Source of the DNA: Amphibalanus amphitrite
Lineage: Eukaryota > Arthropoda > Thecostraca > Balanomorpha > Balanidae
DNA: 64,000 bases
NCBI RefSeq assembly: GCF_019059575.1
Contig: NW_024881990.1
Location: forward strand, 408,501 to 472,500
Reading direction: 5' to 3'
Shown in pieces: positions 10,801 through 25,800 of this stretch. Position 1 is the first letter of the stretch; the number at the start of each line of letters is the position of its first letter. A program made the position numbers and the translations under genes. Below the pieces are notes generated by a model. It saw only the letters and a list, made by a program, of their open reading frames with translations. It was not told where the DNA came from and ran no database searches.

Positions 10801-13800
10801 TCAAACACAGCAGCACCGATTTTGAGCTAGGCACGCCAGTCTGCAGCCGGCTGGACCGGTGATCGGACAAATAACTGAACAGTCCAGTCTAAAACTAGCG
10901 GCAACATCAGTGATCATCATTTCCACACGATAGAGACACTGGGCAAGTAAGGAAAGATCCTCGGTCATCGGTGCTCCCTTCACTGATCGATGTAACCAGT
11001 AACCAACCCTCAATCCGCAGACCCCAATGGCGCTCACCTTTTCCTTCGAAGAGGAACGGGCATGTGTCGCGCAGAATATCGATGGACTTCTGATCGGTGA
11101 GCGGTTTGGCCGGCCCCGTGTACGGACAGTTGGAGTGGGCGCCGAACAGGGTGGTCGGGCCGCAGCTGCCGTACCACAGACAGTGGCCCTCGTCATCGTC
11201 TGCTGCCGCGGTTACCTATGGACAGAAATAGCAGGGTGTCAATCAACGGTCAATACCCCACAGTTTACAGCAACACACCACACACGGTGGCCCTCGTCAT
11301 CGTCTGCCGCAGCGGGTACCTGTGGATAGAAATATAACCGTGACAGTCCACACTCACACAATGGTGTGCACAGACTATGTTGCATGCCAGTCTCCATCGC
11401 GGCGGTCACCTGGGAGCAGAAATATCATCGTGACACTGCACAGACAACTCCAACACAACAAACACGAGCAGTGGGTAGGCGGTGTAAGTCGTCAGCATCA
11501 CCCCTGGAGTTACATTATAAGGTATCACACCTATTGCGAAAAAAATAACTGACAGACGAGGGATAGACGAGTGGGGTATACAGACGAGGTGATAGACGAA
11601 TGATAGTGATAGACGAAAGCACTGCCTCCCACTCCCGTTTGATGTCGTTCCGATCCAAACAAGTCTGTCGATGTCTGGCAACACTGCTGGTGGCAGTGAT
11701 GTCATAAGAAGTGGCGATGACGCCATGAAGCGGCCGTTAAGTTACAAGGAGTGGCGCCGCACCGGCAGACGGTCGGTCCCTCAATATACCATACGTCGGT
11801 CCACCCTTCCGTTCCTGCCCCACCCGGTTCTGCACCATCAAACGGTGATAAAAAGAACCGCGGTGCAACGCCCGACGACCAGCCTGTCCGACACTTCCGG
11901 AACGGTGAGATCTTTCATCCTCTACTTCTTTCAACATCATTATTGATCTTGCTTTTAAACAGCCGGGCGGCAGTAGAAGACCGACATGGACGGAGTTCAA
12001 CAGAGCACCGAACTGGACCACATCGTCCACATCTAAGTGGGACAGCATACACCCACACCTACAAACGGCACCGCAGGGTCGCCCACAAATACAGGTGCTG
12101 TTACGCCGCTCGGTCGACCATCATTGGAATCTGACGTCACCCATTCATGACGCATGATGTTCATGCGTTCACTGCATAACAACGTGTGAGTAATTGTATG
12201 AATGAAGACTACCGTCAATGTGTTTAACTGTTTAGCTTTTGGAATGAATGAAATAAAATAAGTCGACGCGCCGTTACCAACGCCCAGTTACCATTCCGGT
12301 CGCCTTCCGTTGACCAGTGTCACGCCACACACACAGTAGGGCACCCTCCTCCCCTCCCCTTCCAGTACCCACATAACACCCCTCTCCCCTACCCCATCCG
12401 GCCGCTCCAATACCAAACACCCATTACGAGTCACACCACTCGGTTGCCTGGCACACCGGACGGGCTATGGAGCCGTAACGTGAGGTGCACGCGGAGCGGA
12501 TGGGGGATCCGGTGCTCACAGGGTAGCTGCCTGAATGTTTGTTTGTATGCTTGTTGGGTCTCTAGGGCGCACGACTCAGTGGTTATTTGGCACCAATGCA
12601 TCTGTAGGTGCTCCACTGGGGCGGACGAAGCCATACCGGTTGAAGCCGGTACAGGTGGCCGGTTTACCGGGCAGTGTATCGGCACCGGTTACTCATCCCC
12701 CAGTCCAACAGCGCATGTGTGTCACGCGGAGGCGTCTTTCGCGTCTGTTCTACAGTTTATATGGTGTGACATCGCTCCGGAGCCGTGCGGGAGCACCTCA
12801 GTCACGCGCTGGAGGAGAATCACGCCCAACAGACTGACAGACGCCCTTCCTGCCCCCATCAGCTGACTCAGCGCGGCCGTCTCTCCACCGGTGACGTCAC
12901 CAGCCCCCGGTGCGGTGACGTCACTCGGCAGCCGCTGCCTGAGCCCGCCGAGCGACCTTGTCAGGATTCTGGAAGGTGTTCCATGTCCCTCTCCACGCAC
13001 GCCTACTGTTTTCATGCAAGTCATTTATTATCAGTGAGTCACCACTCGGCAGTCACGACTTCTGTAAATATAGGTAAGGAAGAGCAAATACAATAGCGGA
13101 TCGTCGGATTATGACCGATAACTTACGCTGTTAGCACCTCCAATCAGCTGGCCAATGAGCAAAACAGCGACGGATACAGGTAGAACGATGACGTCATACA
13201 CCACGCCACCGTGCGCCGAGTCACCACCGGACGGTGCCAGCCGACCAGGTATGACGTCACCGACTGTACCGCTTCGGCAGGTGGTGGTGTGATGGTGACG
13301 TCACCTCACCGTCACGGTTCGCTGGGGTTGGTGTCGCCACTGGAGACGGCAAATAGTCGCAGCGGCTCACCGTGTTCGTGACGGCGGAGACGCCGGGAGG
13401 TTTTCGGCCGGCCGGTCGCACTCGCCACACAGGGGAGGAAAAATGGTACCGGGGGCGGGCACATATGCTGCGATGGAGCAGCTTTAGCCGTCCGGCCACA
13501 TGGGTAACGATTCTCGCGATGGTGCCGGCCTTTCTAAGGTCGGTGGCCGCATTCGTTTGCTGCACGGAGTTTCCAACAGGTAAACTTTCACAAAAGAACG
13601 TGTTTAGCGGCAGCTCAGTAGCGAAAAGGCGACTGAAAATCTGCTGATTCCGCCACGATGAGCCGCTAATACGACAGTCAACGTTCCGCGCCGGAGCAGA
13701 GACTGACAGACGCGCAGCATCGCAGCGAATAGCCAGAGCTGACAACGCAGATCTCTAGTGGCCAAAAGAGAGGTGCTGCGTAGACGGATGTCACAATGAC

Positions 13801-16800
13801 CAATGCGTGAGGAGTAAGGAGCTGGGAATGGCACTAAGCGCTGATGTAATACCGACTTAACTGCTACTCGGTGAAACTGACAAATTAGTCGCTATTTGTG
13901 ACTGACACAGTCACCCTCCGTGTCATGCTGACAAGTGACGCAGCGACCGTATAGTGTCACAATGTCACAGTGGCCTTTCCGTGTTATTGACACAGTCGTC
14001 GTTCCGTGAGTAACACAGTCGTTAGGCTCTCCAAACACAGCGCGGAAATGGCACAATGAGTTCGCTGGAGAGGGGCAATGTCCCCCAGGCCCCAGCCGAC
14101 AGAAACACACACGCGCACATCACGAACGGAAGGAGTGAACAGACGGACGTCAAGAATGGGCGGATGGACAGAGATTGACAGACACGGACGTAGATTGTCA
14201 GACATGGACACAGACTGACACAGACATAACTACGAACTGAGCTGAACACACAATCGGTGTCTGGAATGGTCAGGAAGTTGACTGCCAGCCCGGAGCCCGG
14301 CGTCGTTCCAGATGAACAGAGTTCCTACATGTATGTAAGCCTTCGCCTTCATGTCAGTGCCTAGCTACCTTCACTTGGGTAATCCGACTGGACTTCGTTG
14401 CAGTCGGACTCACACACCGCATCCCCTCGAGGGCCACCTTCCCACAAATCCCCGACCATCCAAATCAATAAATGGAATGGACAAGTTACGATAATGTCGA
14501 CAAGGTCGACGGATGGAATAAGAAAAGATTCACCGAGTCACTAGTGCATAGACACTTGAAGATTAACACAAATAAGCTGTACGACGAATGAATGACCTCG
14601 GATCGAGGAAGCGGAGACTTAGCGCGACAAATTTAACCGGAGAGATATCTTTGTCCGTTTTGGCAGAGCCGAGCCATGCGAGCGGGGAACGCAAACTGTT
14701 TGAAGTCTGCCCGAAATAGCGGACGTGAAACAGTCTCCGTTTACTGTTGAAGCCTGAGCTAAGCATAGCGTCATCGACTGATCCAAACAGATTACCTAAC
14801 CGGCCCGAAGTGCCTCGGGGCAGCGCCAAGGCGGAACGACGCCGCGCCGCTGAAGAAGGGGGCCAGTCAGATCCAGCCAACTGTCCTTTCAGAAGCTAAA
14901 ATAAGGAAAAGAGCCGTGAGTTATTACCGAAACAGACGCATGATGCATCACATGCACATACTACGAAGGGAGAAACGTTGGCTACGTCAGCCAAAAGTTC
15001 TGCCATATCACAGGCCACAGTGGTAACCAATAACCATCATACAGCATGTCGGCAGGCTGTCAACTTGCCATCGACAATACCTCGGCATGCAGGCATGCAA
15101 AAACCTGGCAGCGTCGGTGAAATGACGACAAACCGTCCGTGTCCGCTGCGACATTACGCTGGGGGTGACACGCGGCTCCGAAAGTGACTTGTAACGGTGA
15201 CAGTGGTCCGTTCACCGTCAGCGGCTACGCAACCGGGCCGGGCCGCTCACAGTTTTCTCCGCTCGCCAGCTCTGTTTGATTCACACCGGTCCGCCATGGC
15301 CGGGTGACACCGACCCAGCCCGGACCGGCCGCGTAACGAGCGGATCGGACACGACCGGACTGGACCGGACCGGACCGGACCCGTGGTCCGGGCGGGTGTG
15401 AGAGCCAGCCCTGAGAGCCCAGAGGCCGAGCGACGGCGCTACGGACGGGCCGAACGGACAGGAACTACAGAAGGAATGACAGGCACACCAGAAATCCAGT
15501 CATACCAAAAACCCAAAGCATGGCGACAGGCAGACGGATGCACCTGCGGCTGACTGAGCTGTTTTTCTCTGAGCTGACTGAGCTGTTTCGCGATACTAAC
15601 TAAGACGCTCCAATATGACAGAAATACGAAACGCTTTGCGTGTTTACCTCTGCGTCAATACTGTGGTTGACGGGAATGTGGCTGTCGTTGACAATGGAGT
15701 GACTCCTCAGTTGACAGCACATGCATTATTAATGATGTTACAAAATACATTGGACGTCATTCTCGGGGCTGCTGCAACAGGTAAGAATGCGCTCACGACG
15801 GTTCCAGCGTGGATTACGATGCTACGGTTGTGGGGGTTGGCAGGCGGTGGACCATACTTCCAGCAGGGGCGCGTGGAGACAACGTGTCGCCATCGCCACT
15901 AAACTGGCGCGATGGCTTCCCGGTCCCAATCTTTAGCATCTGAGTGGGAGGCGGCCATTCAGACGCGTGAGAGGCCCCACTGATGGTTCAGGAGTACTGT
16001 ACTGGAACTGCGCAGTGCCGTCGCCACCACCGTCGCATCGTCCGTCAGCCGGCGGGGCCTCGTCCGTCTGCCGGCGGCGCACATTCCGACCTTGGCCCTG
16101 GCCCGCGTACCACACATGAACGCACGCCGCCACTCATCACGTTTATGCCGTAGCAGCGGCGGAAACGCCTCACATCCATACGCCGTCCAAGCCCCGGGTT
16201 TTGAGAGAGATCAACCGAGCCATCTCGCGACATTCCAACGCTCGCTCCTGAGGCGGTAGTCGTAATTGGAAGGACCGGTTTAACTCCGCGTCCTCTGGAG
16301 GCACCGGAAAACGAGGGGCCCTGTGGTCTACGCCACCACTCGCCAGAGAGCATTTCGGAGAGTTACGGCAGACAAGCCGTCGGCCGACTGGCGACCGGTC
16401 GGTAATGATGTGGTCCGAAGAAATTCCGAACTACACCGGCTTTCGCTGCACGATATCGTGTCCACCGTGGGCATTCCAGTCGCGAGTGGGAACTGCACAA
16501 CAGTCAACAGCCGTCACAGACTGAGCACAGGAGCATCGTGGCGCTACGTCATGCTACGTGGGTATATTGCTGTTTGTTACAAAACGGTCTCTTCATGGTC
16601 CCTCCGCTCCGGCTCCCGATATATCCGTCCTCACCCCCCCCCCCCGTTCCCCCCTTAGGCGCCGGTCGTTACCGTGTGTCAATGACGTCATCGCCGCGTG
16701 ACGTCATACAGATTGGCCTGGCGGAGCCGACGGGCGCAGCGATCGAAGCCCTCTGTCAGGTCGGACGGGCGGCGGCCGGTTCACGACCGTCTCACACTGT

Positions 16801-19800
16801 CCGTTCGATGCCGCCGGTCGGGTCGGCGGGTGGCCGGGGGGAGGGATGGGGAGGCCACGCATGGGTGACCGGAGCGGTCAGCAGGTCACGGCCGCCGCCA
16901 CATCCATCAGACAGCGGTCATCCGCCGCCGGCACCGGAAGGAGCGGGCAGCCTGCCAGCGGCCGGCGTCGGCCGCGCGGACCGGACCACCAACATCAAAC
17001 GGGTCTACCGGCCACATCTGCCACACGGCTCGGGGCAAAATTGCTCGACTATTTACAAGTTCCTGGAGGTGGCCGACCCTCGCAGACTCTCACTGAACTC
17101 ATAGACCTATGCAATATGCATGGGACTGCCCTGTGCCGGTAGCCAACCGATAGATTTCCCCGAAAACAGCGAGCCCTGTGGAGTCTTCGTCCGAAATAAT
17201 TACGGATTGAACCGCAGTGGACAGACTGATGTCGATATTCCGGGCAGAGGTCCAATTCAAGAGCTGACCAATCTCGTTGACCCTGACCTGACTGACCGTG
17301 TCTGACGGTCACGTCTGAGCTGATCGGGGCCACATCAGAGGACCATCGGCGGGCCATGCACGTCACGTAGCGGCTACTGCGACGGAGACGACACGCCCAG
17401 CGCGGTGCCGCTGCGTGGCGGCACCAGCCTGGTGGTCGGCGACGACCGTCCGATGGTCCAGCGATGAGTGAGCCACAAGTCTGAATTCAGTGACTGACGG
17501 TGTCACCCCCGTGACTGGACGATGATTGGCTGTGGATGACCAATGACTAAGCGGCAATTGACCTATGACTGAACAGTGAACAGTGACCTTTCCACACCAG
17601 ACCACCAGAGTCCGGCACACATGGCCAGCGCCGGCTCAGAGGGCGCCGACCGCCGTCCATGCTCTGACATTCTCCAGATCACGGAGACACTGAGCAGACG
17701 GCTCCGTCAAACACGCATCACATCACACACACTCCACATGACCAGCGCACCCCACGCGACACGTAGTAAACAGCGGCGCCGTGTCCCCAGACGAGCCTCC
17801 TCCCCACTCCAGGCAGTCCACTGTATTTGTCGACACGAAGGCCGGACGGTCGAGCCTACACTCAGTGACGTCAGAGAGGACTCATCTCCGCTTTGGGGGA
17901 GTTCGGTCCGGTCCAAATCCGGCGGTCGCTTTCTGGAGTGTTCTAGAACCACTATTATCTAGTCCGACCCACTCCCCCGCCCTCCGACCCGGTTCAAATC
18001 GGCACTGGAACGTGTGGGGCGGCGCAGGGAAGGGTCTTATCAGGGTGTTTTTCGCATTGACGTCACACCGCCTAATGGTGTTGACGAATTTCAGTCGCGG
18101 AAAACAGCCCCGACCTTCACCCCACAGAGGCACGAGGAATGTTCGCTGGCACGCAGACTTTCTCTTCACTGCTCCAAGCCGCGGTCAGAGCCGTGCCCAG
18201 TCCTATCCCTTTGTTTTCGGTCACCCTATCCTAACTTTTCGGTTGAGCGGCGGCTTACCAGGAACCCGTGGCGGTCCTGTGTATGGGCTGTTCGGGCCAA
18301 ACAAAGAGTGCAGCGCTGGGCGCTTATCTCGTCTAAAGTCGGCCAGCCGGGCCAGGGGGTTGTGGAGATGTGACAGGAAAGTGAAGTTTCTGGATGTCGT
18401 CAAGTCATATGCAAACTTGCAGTGTTCGGGTACAGCAGTTTCCAGAGACAGGGACGGAGAAGCAGCTGAGTTTCGCCAGCTACGCGCAAAGACGCCGATG
18501 TGGAAGAAACATTAGCTAGAATTTTCTCACACATACGCTTTATTGCGTGGCTGGTAAAACTTATGAGCGCCTTTTAAAAATAAAAATAATCACAGTGGGC
18601 GGCTTTTCTTTTCACAAAATTACAGCATCTGGCCAGTAATTAATTAATCTGGCCATTCTGCCATGTTATCACCCCACCCCCACCGCCACCCTGCCCCGCT
18701 CCCGAGCTATTTGCCACCGTTCCCGCCCCCTTACCCAGCGTCGACCCAGCGTCGACCCGGCGCAGACCTCACGGTCACGAGCCCTGCCATCGGTATCGAT
18801 CATGTCGCCCTACCAAGGTCAATGGGCGACCGGGCTGACATGGCCCACGGTGGGCCCACCACCACCACAGCTGCCGTTCGTCTGTCTCCGTCCAATGAAG
18901 CCGTCCAAAGGAGAACTGGCGGTAGGTCACGTGATCTCGAGGCATATAAAAGGCTTACTGAGAGCGTGCCGTCACGTGCTTGGAGTGCACGGGCCATTCC
19001 ACTGCCAGTTACAGACGAACGTATTAAGAATGTGGGTGGTCAGACTGACCAAGATGCACTGGAGCAGGTCAATGGGATTTTAGAAATACAGCAGAGGAGA
19101 TCCGCAAGGATTCCTCTAGGACTAGGAGTGATGGCACATACATACACGCAGCAGGTCATTGCCACGATCTGCCCTTATAAACAATCATCTTGCATGGCGA
19201 GCGAGCATATCGCGAATCCAGAAAAAGTCGTCTGAAAGTGCGAGTACGCAATGTCAGTTTATCTGACGTGAATCGAGAAAACCGGACCGGCAGGAACTGA
19301 ACAGGACGGGGTGCAGGTAGTGAGCATGTTGCGGCTGCGCGGCCGCAAAAGTGAAACCGAAATCTGGAAACACGTCCCAATTACACCGGCGTAATTTGAA
19401 GCAATTTCAACTAGTTCAATTACGAAGATTAAGACGGTAGGTCCGAAATTTATTTCCTATCTGAGTAAATGCTTCTTGTGGCCAGTTATGGTTTGCGTAG
19501 GTGTTGGGATATGACCTGTGCCGCTCACTGGCTTCACCTGAGTTGAGCTGGAATTATAAGCACCACCACCAGATACAAGCCACCCCGCTATGCCGCTAGT
19601 GACAAGGATGAGCGCGTGAGCAGATCGAATACAACCCTCAAGTGCTAGGACCCCAACAAGCGAACCAACCATAACAGCTGACAAAATGAAAGCATTGGTG
19701 ACTCCACGTTCGATTTGCTCCAGCTGAGGCCTCAAGATCTGGCGCCGAGCAGACGCCGGTCCTGAATCGGTGCCGTATCTGGCAGCTCAGCTCGTATCGA

Positions 19801-22800
19801 TCGCTGCAGCTTCGTCGGCCGTTAGCAGAAGCCCGGTAACTGAGCTGCAAATAGCCGTCTGTCTACCGCCTCCGGGCAGACGCGGCAGCCAGATACACGG
19901 CGCTCGGAAAACAGAGACCAGCGGCGTACGGAGAATATAAAGGCAGGGACACCACAGGGCGGAGGGCGACGGCACGACCAAAGGCACGTGGCAGTGATAC
20001 AACGACGGCGAGGCAAAGACGACAGACAGCAGAGAAGAAAGAGATGGCCGCTATATCCTTCAAGTCGCTTTCATCATCACAACTTTTTATTCTGTGCTAC
20101 TGACGACGGACAGTAAACGCCAGGTTTTAATGTGGAACATTTCAATAAAGTATCCATATCCATTGACCTTGTGACATCCCAGATACAGGCAAATGAAGCG
20201 AGTGAATATAGAACGGATGAACAGCTGGACCGAGAACGGATGAACAGCTGGACCGAGAGCGGAGGGAGACTGCAGATCGCTACCGGTGCCACAGAACAGA
20301 TCCGGCTCTCTGTCTCACACTTCTGGCAACCGGCAGCCGGGTGCAACAAAGGCCCCAGCCAGATGCGCAGAGTCCCTGGGGCGGGAGCAGAACACTCCAT
20401 CGCTGTCTAATGCCGAAGGTTAATGTCGAGGCTATTTTCACAACGGAGATCATGCTTCAACGACAACTCCAGCGTGCTAATAGAGGGGTAAATGACAGGG
20501 ACTAAAAATGGTGCGCTTAATGCAACACCAAAAAGGGTAATGACACTTGACCAGCCGAGAACATCCCTCAAGTGTCGATGCTAAGTTGCATAAAGCTATC
20601 CCCATTCTCACCCAGTGAAGTGCTCTCCACGCCCTAAAGCGCCACGGGTATTGCGCACAAGTGTCACTGCGATTGCTGCTTTGTTCCTGGTAGTTTGGTG
20701 AGTCAGTGTATATCAGCCGCCTGCCTCCCAGCTGACTGTGACTCCCGATAGTGACTAGTATTCGGCAATCGGTGGGAGCGCGTCATCACTAGGCGCGCGA
20801 CGTTACCGATTCGACAGAAAAGTCGCATACGGTGGACACGGAGAGAATAGTGGAAGATCATTGATGCCAGGCTGAGGCATATTGCACCAAAATACCTAGC
20901 GTCCTAGCAACGAAAAAGCAGCAAGCTATTTTTGTAGCTACGTCGGATAAGGTGGTAAATTATCTTCTACGATCTCATAACGTAAGCCTACAGGTGTTCG
21001 ATAGAATTTCTAGGTGACTTGTCACAGCAGAGTTTAGTGGGTGTCCGTTGCATCAGAATCTAAGTAAATCGCAACTTACCTAGGCACGTCATTTGGGGAG
21101 AGAGACTTCCTGGGCAATCACGCTAAGCTGGCGGCGCTTACATAAATCCCAAACCGGACGGTGCTCCACACCGACACGCCTCAAGCGGCGTGGTCAAGGG
21201 ACGCGACCACATTCTTCCCGGGAAAACGGACAACGGAGGTCGCTGTCCACCGCCGCCACCGAAGTGTCGATCTGGTATTTATCACATGGCTTTACTCGTC
21301 GAAATGGATCAATGATCCCCCAAATACTCCACTGAGTCGGTAGCCATCGGCTCAGACAACGGAACGCTGCGTCTCGTGCTGAATGACACCAGGTTGACAG
21401 CATGTTGTCAGGCATTTTGGGGACAATGGGCGACAGGAAGCCTCCCAGCGAGACTCCGTCCCCCGTAACACCGCCACGCGACCCGTCCTCGGCCGACCTC
21501 TGAACTAATCTCAGGCTCTCCTGACAGCCCGCTAGTAGCTGTCAATGATAGCGACCATTCACAACTAGCCGCCCAAAATAGCCACTGACAGACTCCGCGG
21601 CCCCGGCCAGAGGTCCGTCTTCTAACCGTCCGTTCTGAGAATTTGACCGGCCACTCAAACCTGTTGGAGGGTCAGGGGGGCGAGAAACGGTGGACAGAGG
21701 AGAGACACGACCGGCTCGGGGACTGTTTTTGGGCGAATGGATATCAAAGGATTTCAAATGTTTTTTTTTTTAAGCTAGTCGGTCTATCATTTCGAGCCTT
21801 TCCTAAGCAAAGTTCTGGATTGGTCACTGAGCAAATAACAATTCGTCCATTCTCACAGCGACCGACAGTGACTGACGGCCTCGTCCGACGTCACGCAGTC
21901 ACGCAGCGTGCCCCGGTCACTGACTGATAGCGCCTCCGATACGGCGACCGGTACGGCCACGGCAGCGGACGACCGGGCGGGGTCCTACAGCGCCGACCCG
22001 ACCTGGTGGCCCGGTGACCTTGCCCGTGCACGACGGCCGACAGCCGGCAGACGTCTCCGCCCGGCACGCGCCAAGGTCAGATGCCGGCGGCGGTAGCGGC
22101 GGCTCAGAGGGTCGAGCGACACGCCTTGTGGTCCTGCGCTCACCGCACAGCCGCCAGCCATTTCAGATGTCTCCCCGGCCGCCCACATAACCCGGACGGA
22201 CGGCCGAACTTGCCCGCGATACTGCCTGCAGCCTCGGCCGGCAGTAAACACAGGAAACGCGAACCGGGAACTGCCGTCCGGATGGGGTGTCATCTCTATG
22301 CAATGACCTCCAAACAAGAGAAAAACAGGCGCGTTTTGGTTTCAGACTGTGTCCAACTTAGACATACAGCTCAGCCTGACCCGCAACAGGCGCCGGCCTC
22401 GTTATTTGGCGGTATCTTGTGTACCCACACTGCATCGATCCGCTGCACTACTTCCACTGCGCCGTGGCACAGCGCAGATAGCGCAGAAATAGGCCGCATT
22501 GGGAATGCTTCACCCAGATTGCAGCACTTTATGCAAGGATTGAAGTACCTACATCAAGACGCTGCTATTCACCACGATGCATATCAAACTCACATCTCGC
22601 TACCGCGTAATAAACTCAACTCGACAAGTTTTGATGTAAACCTACGCCGATATTAACTACTGAGTACTGATACGCCCACGCAGTTCCGACCTGAAAACCG
22701 CTTACCGAGGTTGATACCAAATTACTAACCGACATATCCTACATTTACCAAGTTCACAGCCAACTTCGGTATAGCAGCCCACTCGAACCATGCGACCAGT

Positions 22801-25800
22801 GACTTCTCCCTGTGCCGCACGTATGTTCGTAATGTATATCGCACAACGAAAACTCGACATGTTATTCACAGACTGCTTCCCTGGTCGTTTCTGGGCCCTG
22901 CGGATCGGTGTTCAGACGGAGGACGGCCCGAATGAAGTCACCCCCCTTGCCGATGAAAGTAGACAAGAAGTCAAGCAGTAGGCCGTCGCGCGTGCTAAAT
23001 CAGCCTGATCGGAGCGACAGTGTGAGTGTGCAGGAAGGCCACAGATCGGTTGCGAACACACTCGTGCTCCGTACCGCTTCTGGTGGAAACGGGGACGGGG
23101 ACGGCGTGAGGAAGCGTCGCCGCCGACCGGGCCGATTATGGGTCAGATGGAAATGCACCAAGACAGTCACGTGTGGGTGCGGTTCTGCCAGTAGAGCAAG
23201 GTCGCCACAGAGTCGCGGGATCTGCCCTGTCGACTTGGTCAGCCCGTCTGGCCAGTATATCCAACCGGCAGCCTCACAAATCGCCTCCAGTCTGGCAGTT
23301 GATCTACAGAAGTCTGCCTTATCAGTCTCGGCCGTCCGGGGAAACCACCCCACTGCGCCCCAGCTGCGGCCCATCCCCGACCACAGCTCTCTGTGATAGG
23401 CCGCCCGGGACCTGTAGGACTGCGTCCGAAACCTGGCAGGCCGTCCAACAAATGGCCGGCCCACTTCTACCGTCGCCAGCCAAAACACGCCGACACCGGA
23501 GGTGCTGACGTCATCAGAGGTGGTCAGTCAACGCCCAACGGGCCCAGGCCTCTGTCGGCGGGTTTGGCCCGTGTATTGGCTGCGTCCTACGGCGAGATCC
23601 GTCACACGCCGGGGGCCGCCCGCCGGCCGGCACCTGTGCGCGAGTCCGCTACAGCCGGTACTCGGTGACGCGACGGTAGTGACAATGCGTCATCGCGTCA
23701 CCTGAGGCGGCAGCTGTGGCGCCGGCCTGCTGCGGCCAGGTGACCTCAGCTGCAGCGTCGCTCAGTACGGCGTCTGTGTGTCATACCTCTCTCCACTCAG
23801 CACACATGAATGACCTGGACCAAGGTCAGACATGCAGAGAACGACACCCAGCGGTCATCGCTCAGTCAGCCTACCATGACCCGCAGAGATGTCCCTCCAA
23901 GAGTACCAGGGTTGGCACCTGTGTCTGCAGCCAGAGGCATTACGGTCACCCATTGGATACCATGGTCGTTCCCGATGGCGCCAGTCACCTGTCGGGCGAC
24001 CACGGACGGCGCCGGTAACCACAGCTCGGCCCGTCGGCCGCCCCATCGACCCGTCGGTCATGGCGCGGCCGATCGATCGTTGTCACATCGATACCGACAA
24101 GCCCGACCTCAGGACACGGCCTGGCCGACACGCCACGGTGACCGCCCCTCTCACTCCCCCTCCCTCAGACTGGTCGACGACCGGCCTCGGCGTCGTCCAA
24201 AATCCCTTCTACAAGCGGGTGCCGTACACTCCCTTCACCAGTTTTTGTAGATATGTTTCCACAACGGTGGTCGCCTTTCAAATGGGCTAAGGGATTGCCT
24301 TTAGAGGTACAATTATTGTCACCCCCAGCTAGCGTAAATCACTAGTGGTTCAGCCCGAGGGATGTTTTAGAGGCGAAGGGTAGAGCGCAGTGCAGCTGGC
24401 GTCTCCAACTGCCAGCGCGAAGTCCCTCCGCGGCTGTTGTCCATGGTTTGACCATCGGTATAACCCATCGTTCAGCCGGCGGCGAGGGCGGAGTGTTGTG
24501 TATCGGCCGGCACCGGGGGGCTCCGCAGGCCGGCCAGACACATAGCACGTCACCAGCCATGGGTATTTCGGACCGCGTGTCAGCGCCGTGGGTATGTCTG
24601 GATGCCGGGTCGATGCGCGACCAACGGCCAGTCGGTGGCTAGGCGGCCGGCCCTGACCCCCGGTCGGCAGCTGGCTGACCTCGGCACCGTTCCAGAGGCG
24701 CACACATCGACAGGGAGGCACGCACCCCGGGCGGATGAGCACGCCAGCCAGCCGGCAATGGGCGGGTCGGCAGGCCACAACGCCATGGGTCTCATCAGAC
24801 GCACTGGCAATGGCAGGGTATTCAGCAGTGACGCAACGTGGATTACAGGGAACATGAAATTCTAATAAATGTATGATAAAGACAGAGGTCGACTGTAATA
24901 CATAATACAAGAGCAGCGGCCTCAACAGTTGCTCTATTATTGTCTTTTCACGTTCAGGCTTCCATGAAGGCTAAAACGATGCCAGTAACCGTGGCACTTT
25001 TGTACTGGGCTCTCCCCGAGCTCCGTTGAATGCCGCCAGACGTCGGCGCCGATTACTCGCAACTGGGTAATGGTGTAATGGTCGAGAGCATCGGCGGAGC
25101 GCGGCGCACGATTGGCTCAACAGGCGGCCGCGGGTCGACGATCTTTGTAGGGTCTGATGGCAGTCGTGGACTCCCCGATTGGTCATCAAAGGACAACCCT
25201 CGACGGCCAGAACGGAGCCGTCGCCCCTAAACACAAGCCATCAGGAAGGAGCTAACTGTCCGTCTGTCACTGTCCGCCGGGGAATCCAGCACAAAACCGA
25301 CACACGGCAGCCGGCGGCCGGCCATACGTCCGATGAGCGACAGACAGCGGCCCACTTGGGCCACCTGGCGCACACAGCCGGCTACCGGCGGTCCCCAGCA
25401 GCCGATCGGCTCCGATCCAACCCGTCACACCGCTCGGCAACAGTGGTAAACTGAGGCACGATCGCCTAGTCTGACCCCGCAACAGAGAGCGCTGCAGCGA
25501 GCCGGGCCTTCACACTTGCAATGTAACTATAACAGGCTGAAACCAAGGCCCTAAAACTACTGCAAACTGAAACGAACAACGAGGGTAGAAGTTGAGACGC
25601 GGCGCCGAAACAGAGATGCCCTCTGATTTGGGACAAATCAGCTCACATCTGTAATTTCAGGCTGTGTAGTTGTTGAATTTGATTACCTTGGAAGTATTTT
25701 GAACCTAACTATTTGAAGTCAAAAATTCGATTCAAACTTTTCGATGGAATACCGCTGATCGGAACAAAAAAATTCATGGCTGAGTGATTTTTTATCTTGT

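Noticed and set aside
16538-17104. 188-codon plus-strand open frame in NPC1 intron 1
   Set aside because: Composition reflects GC-rich background; no domain, no splice context, no promoter support.
22081-22656. 191-codon plus-strand open frame in NPC1 intron 1
   Set aside because: No recognisable motif and typical of chance frames in this composition.
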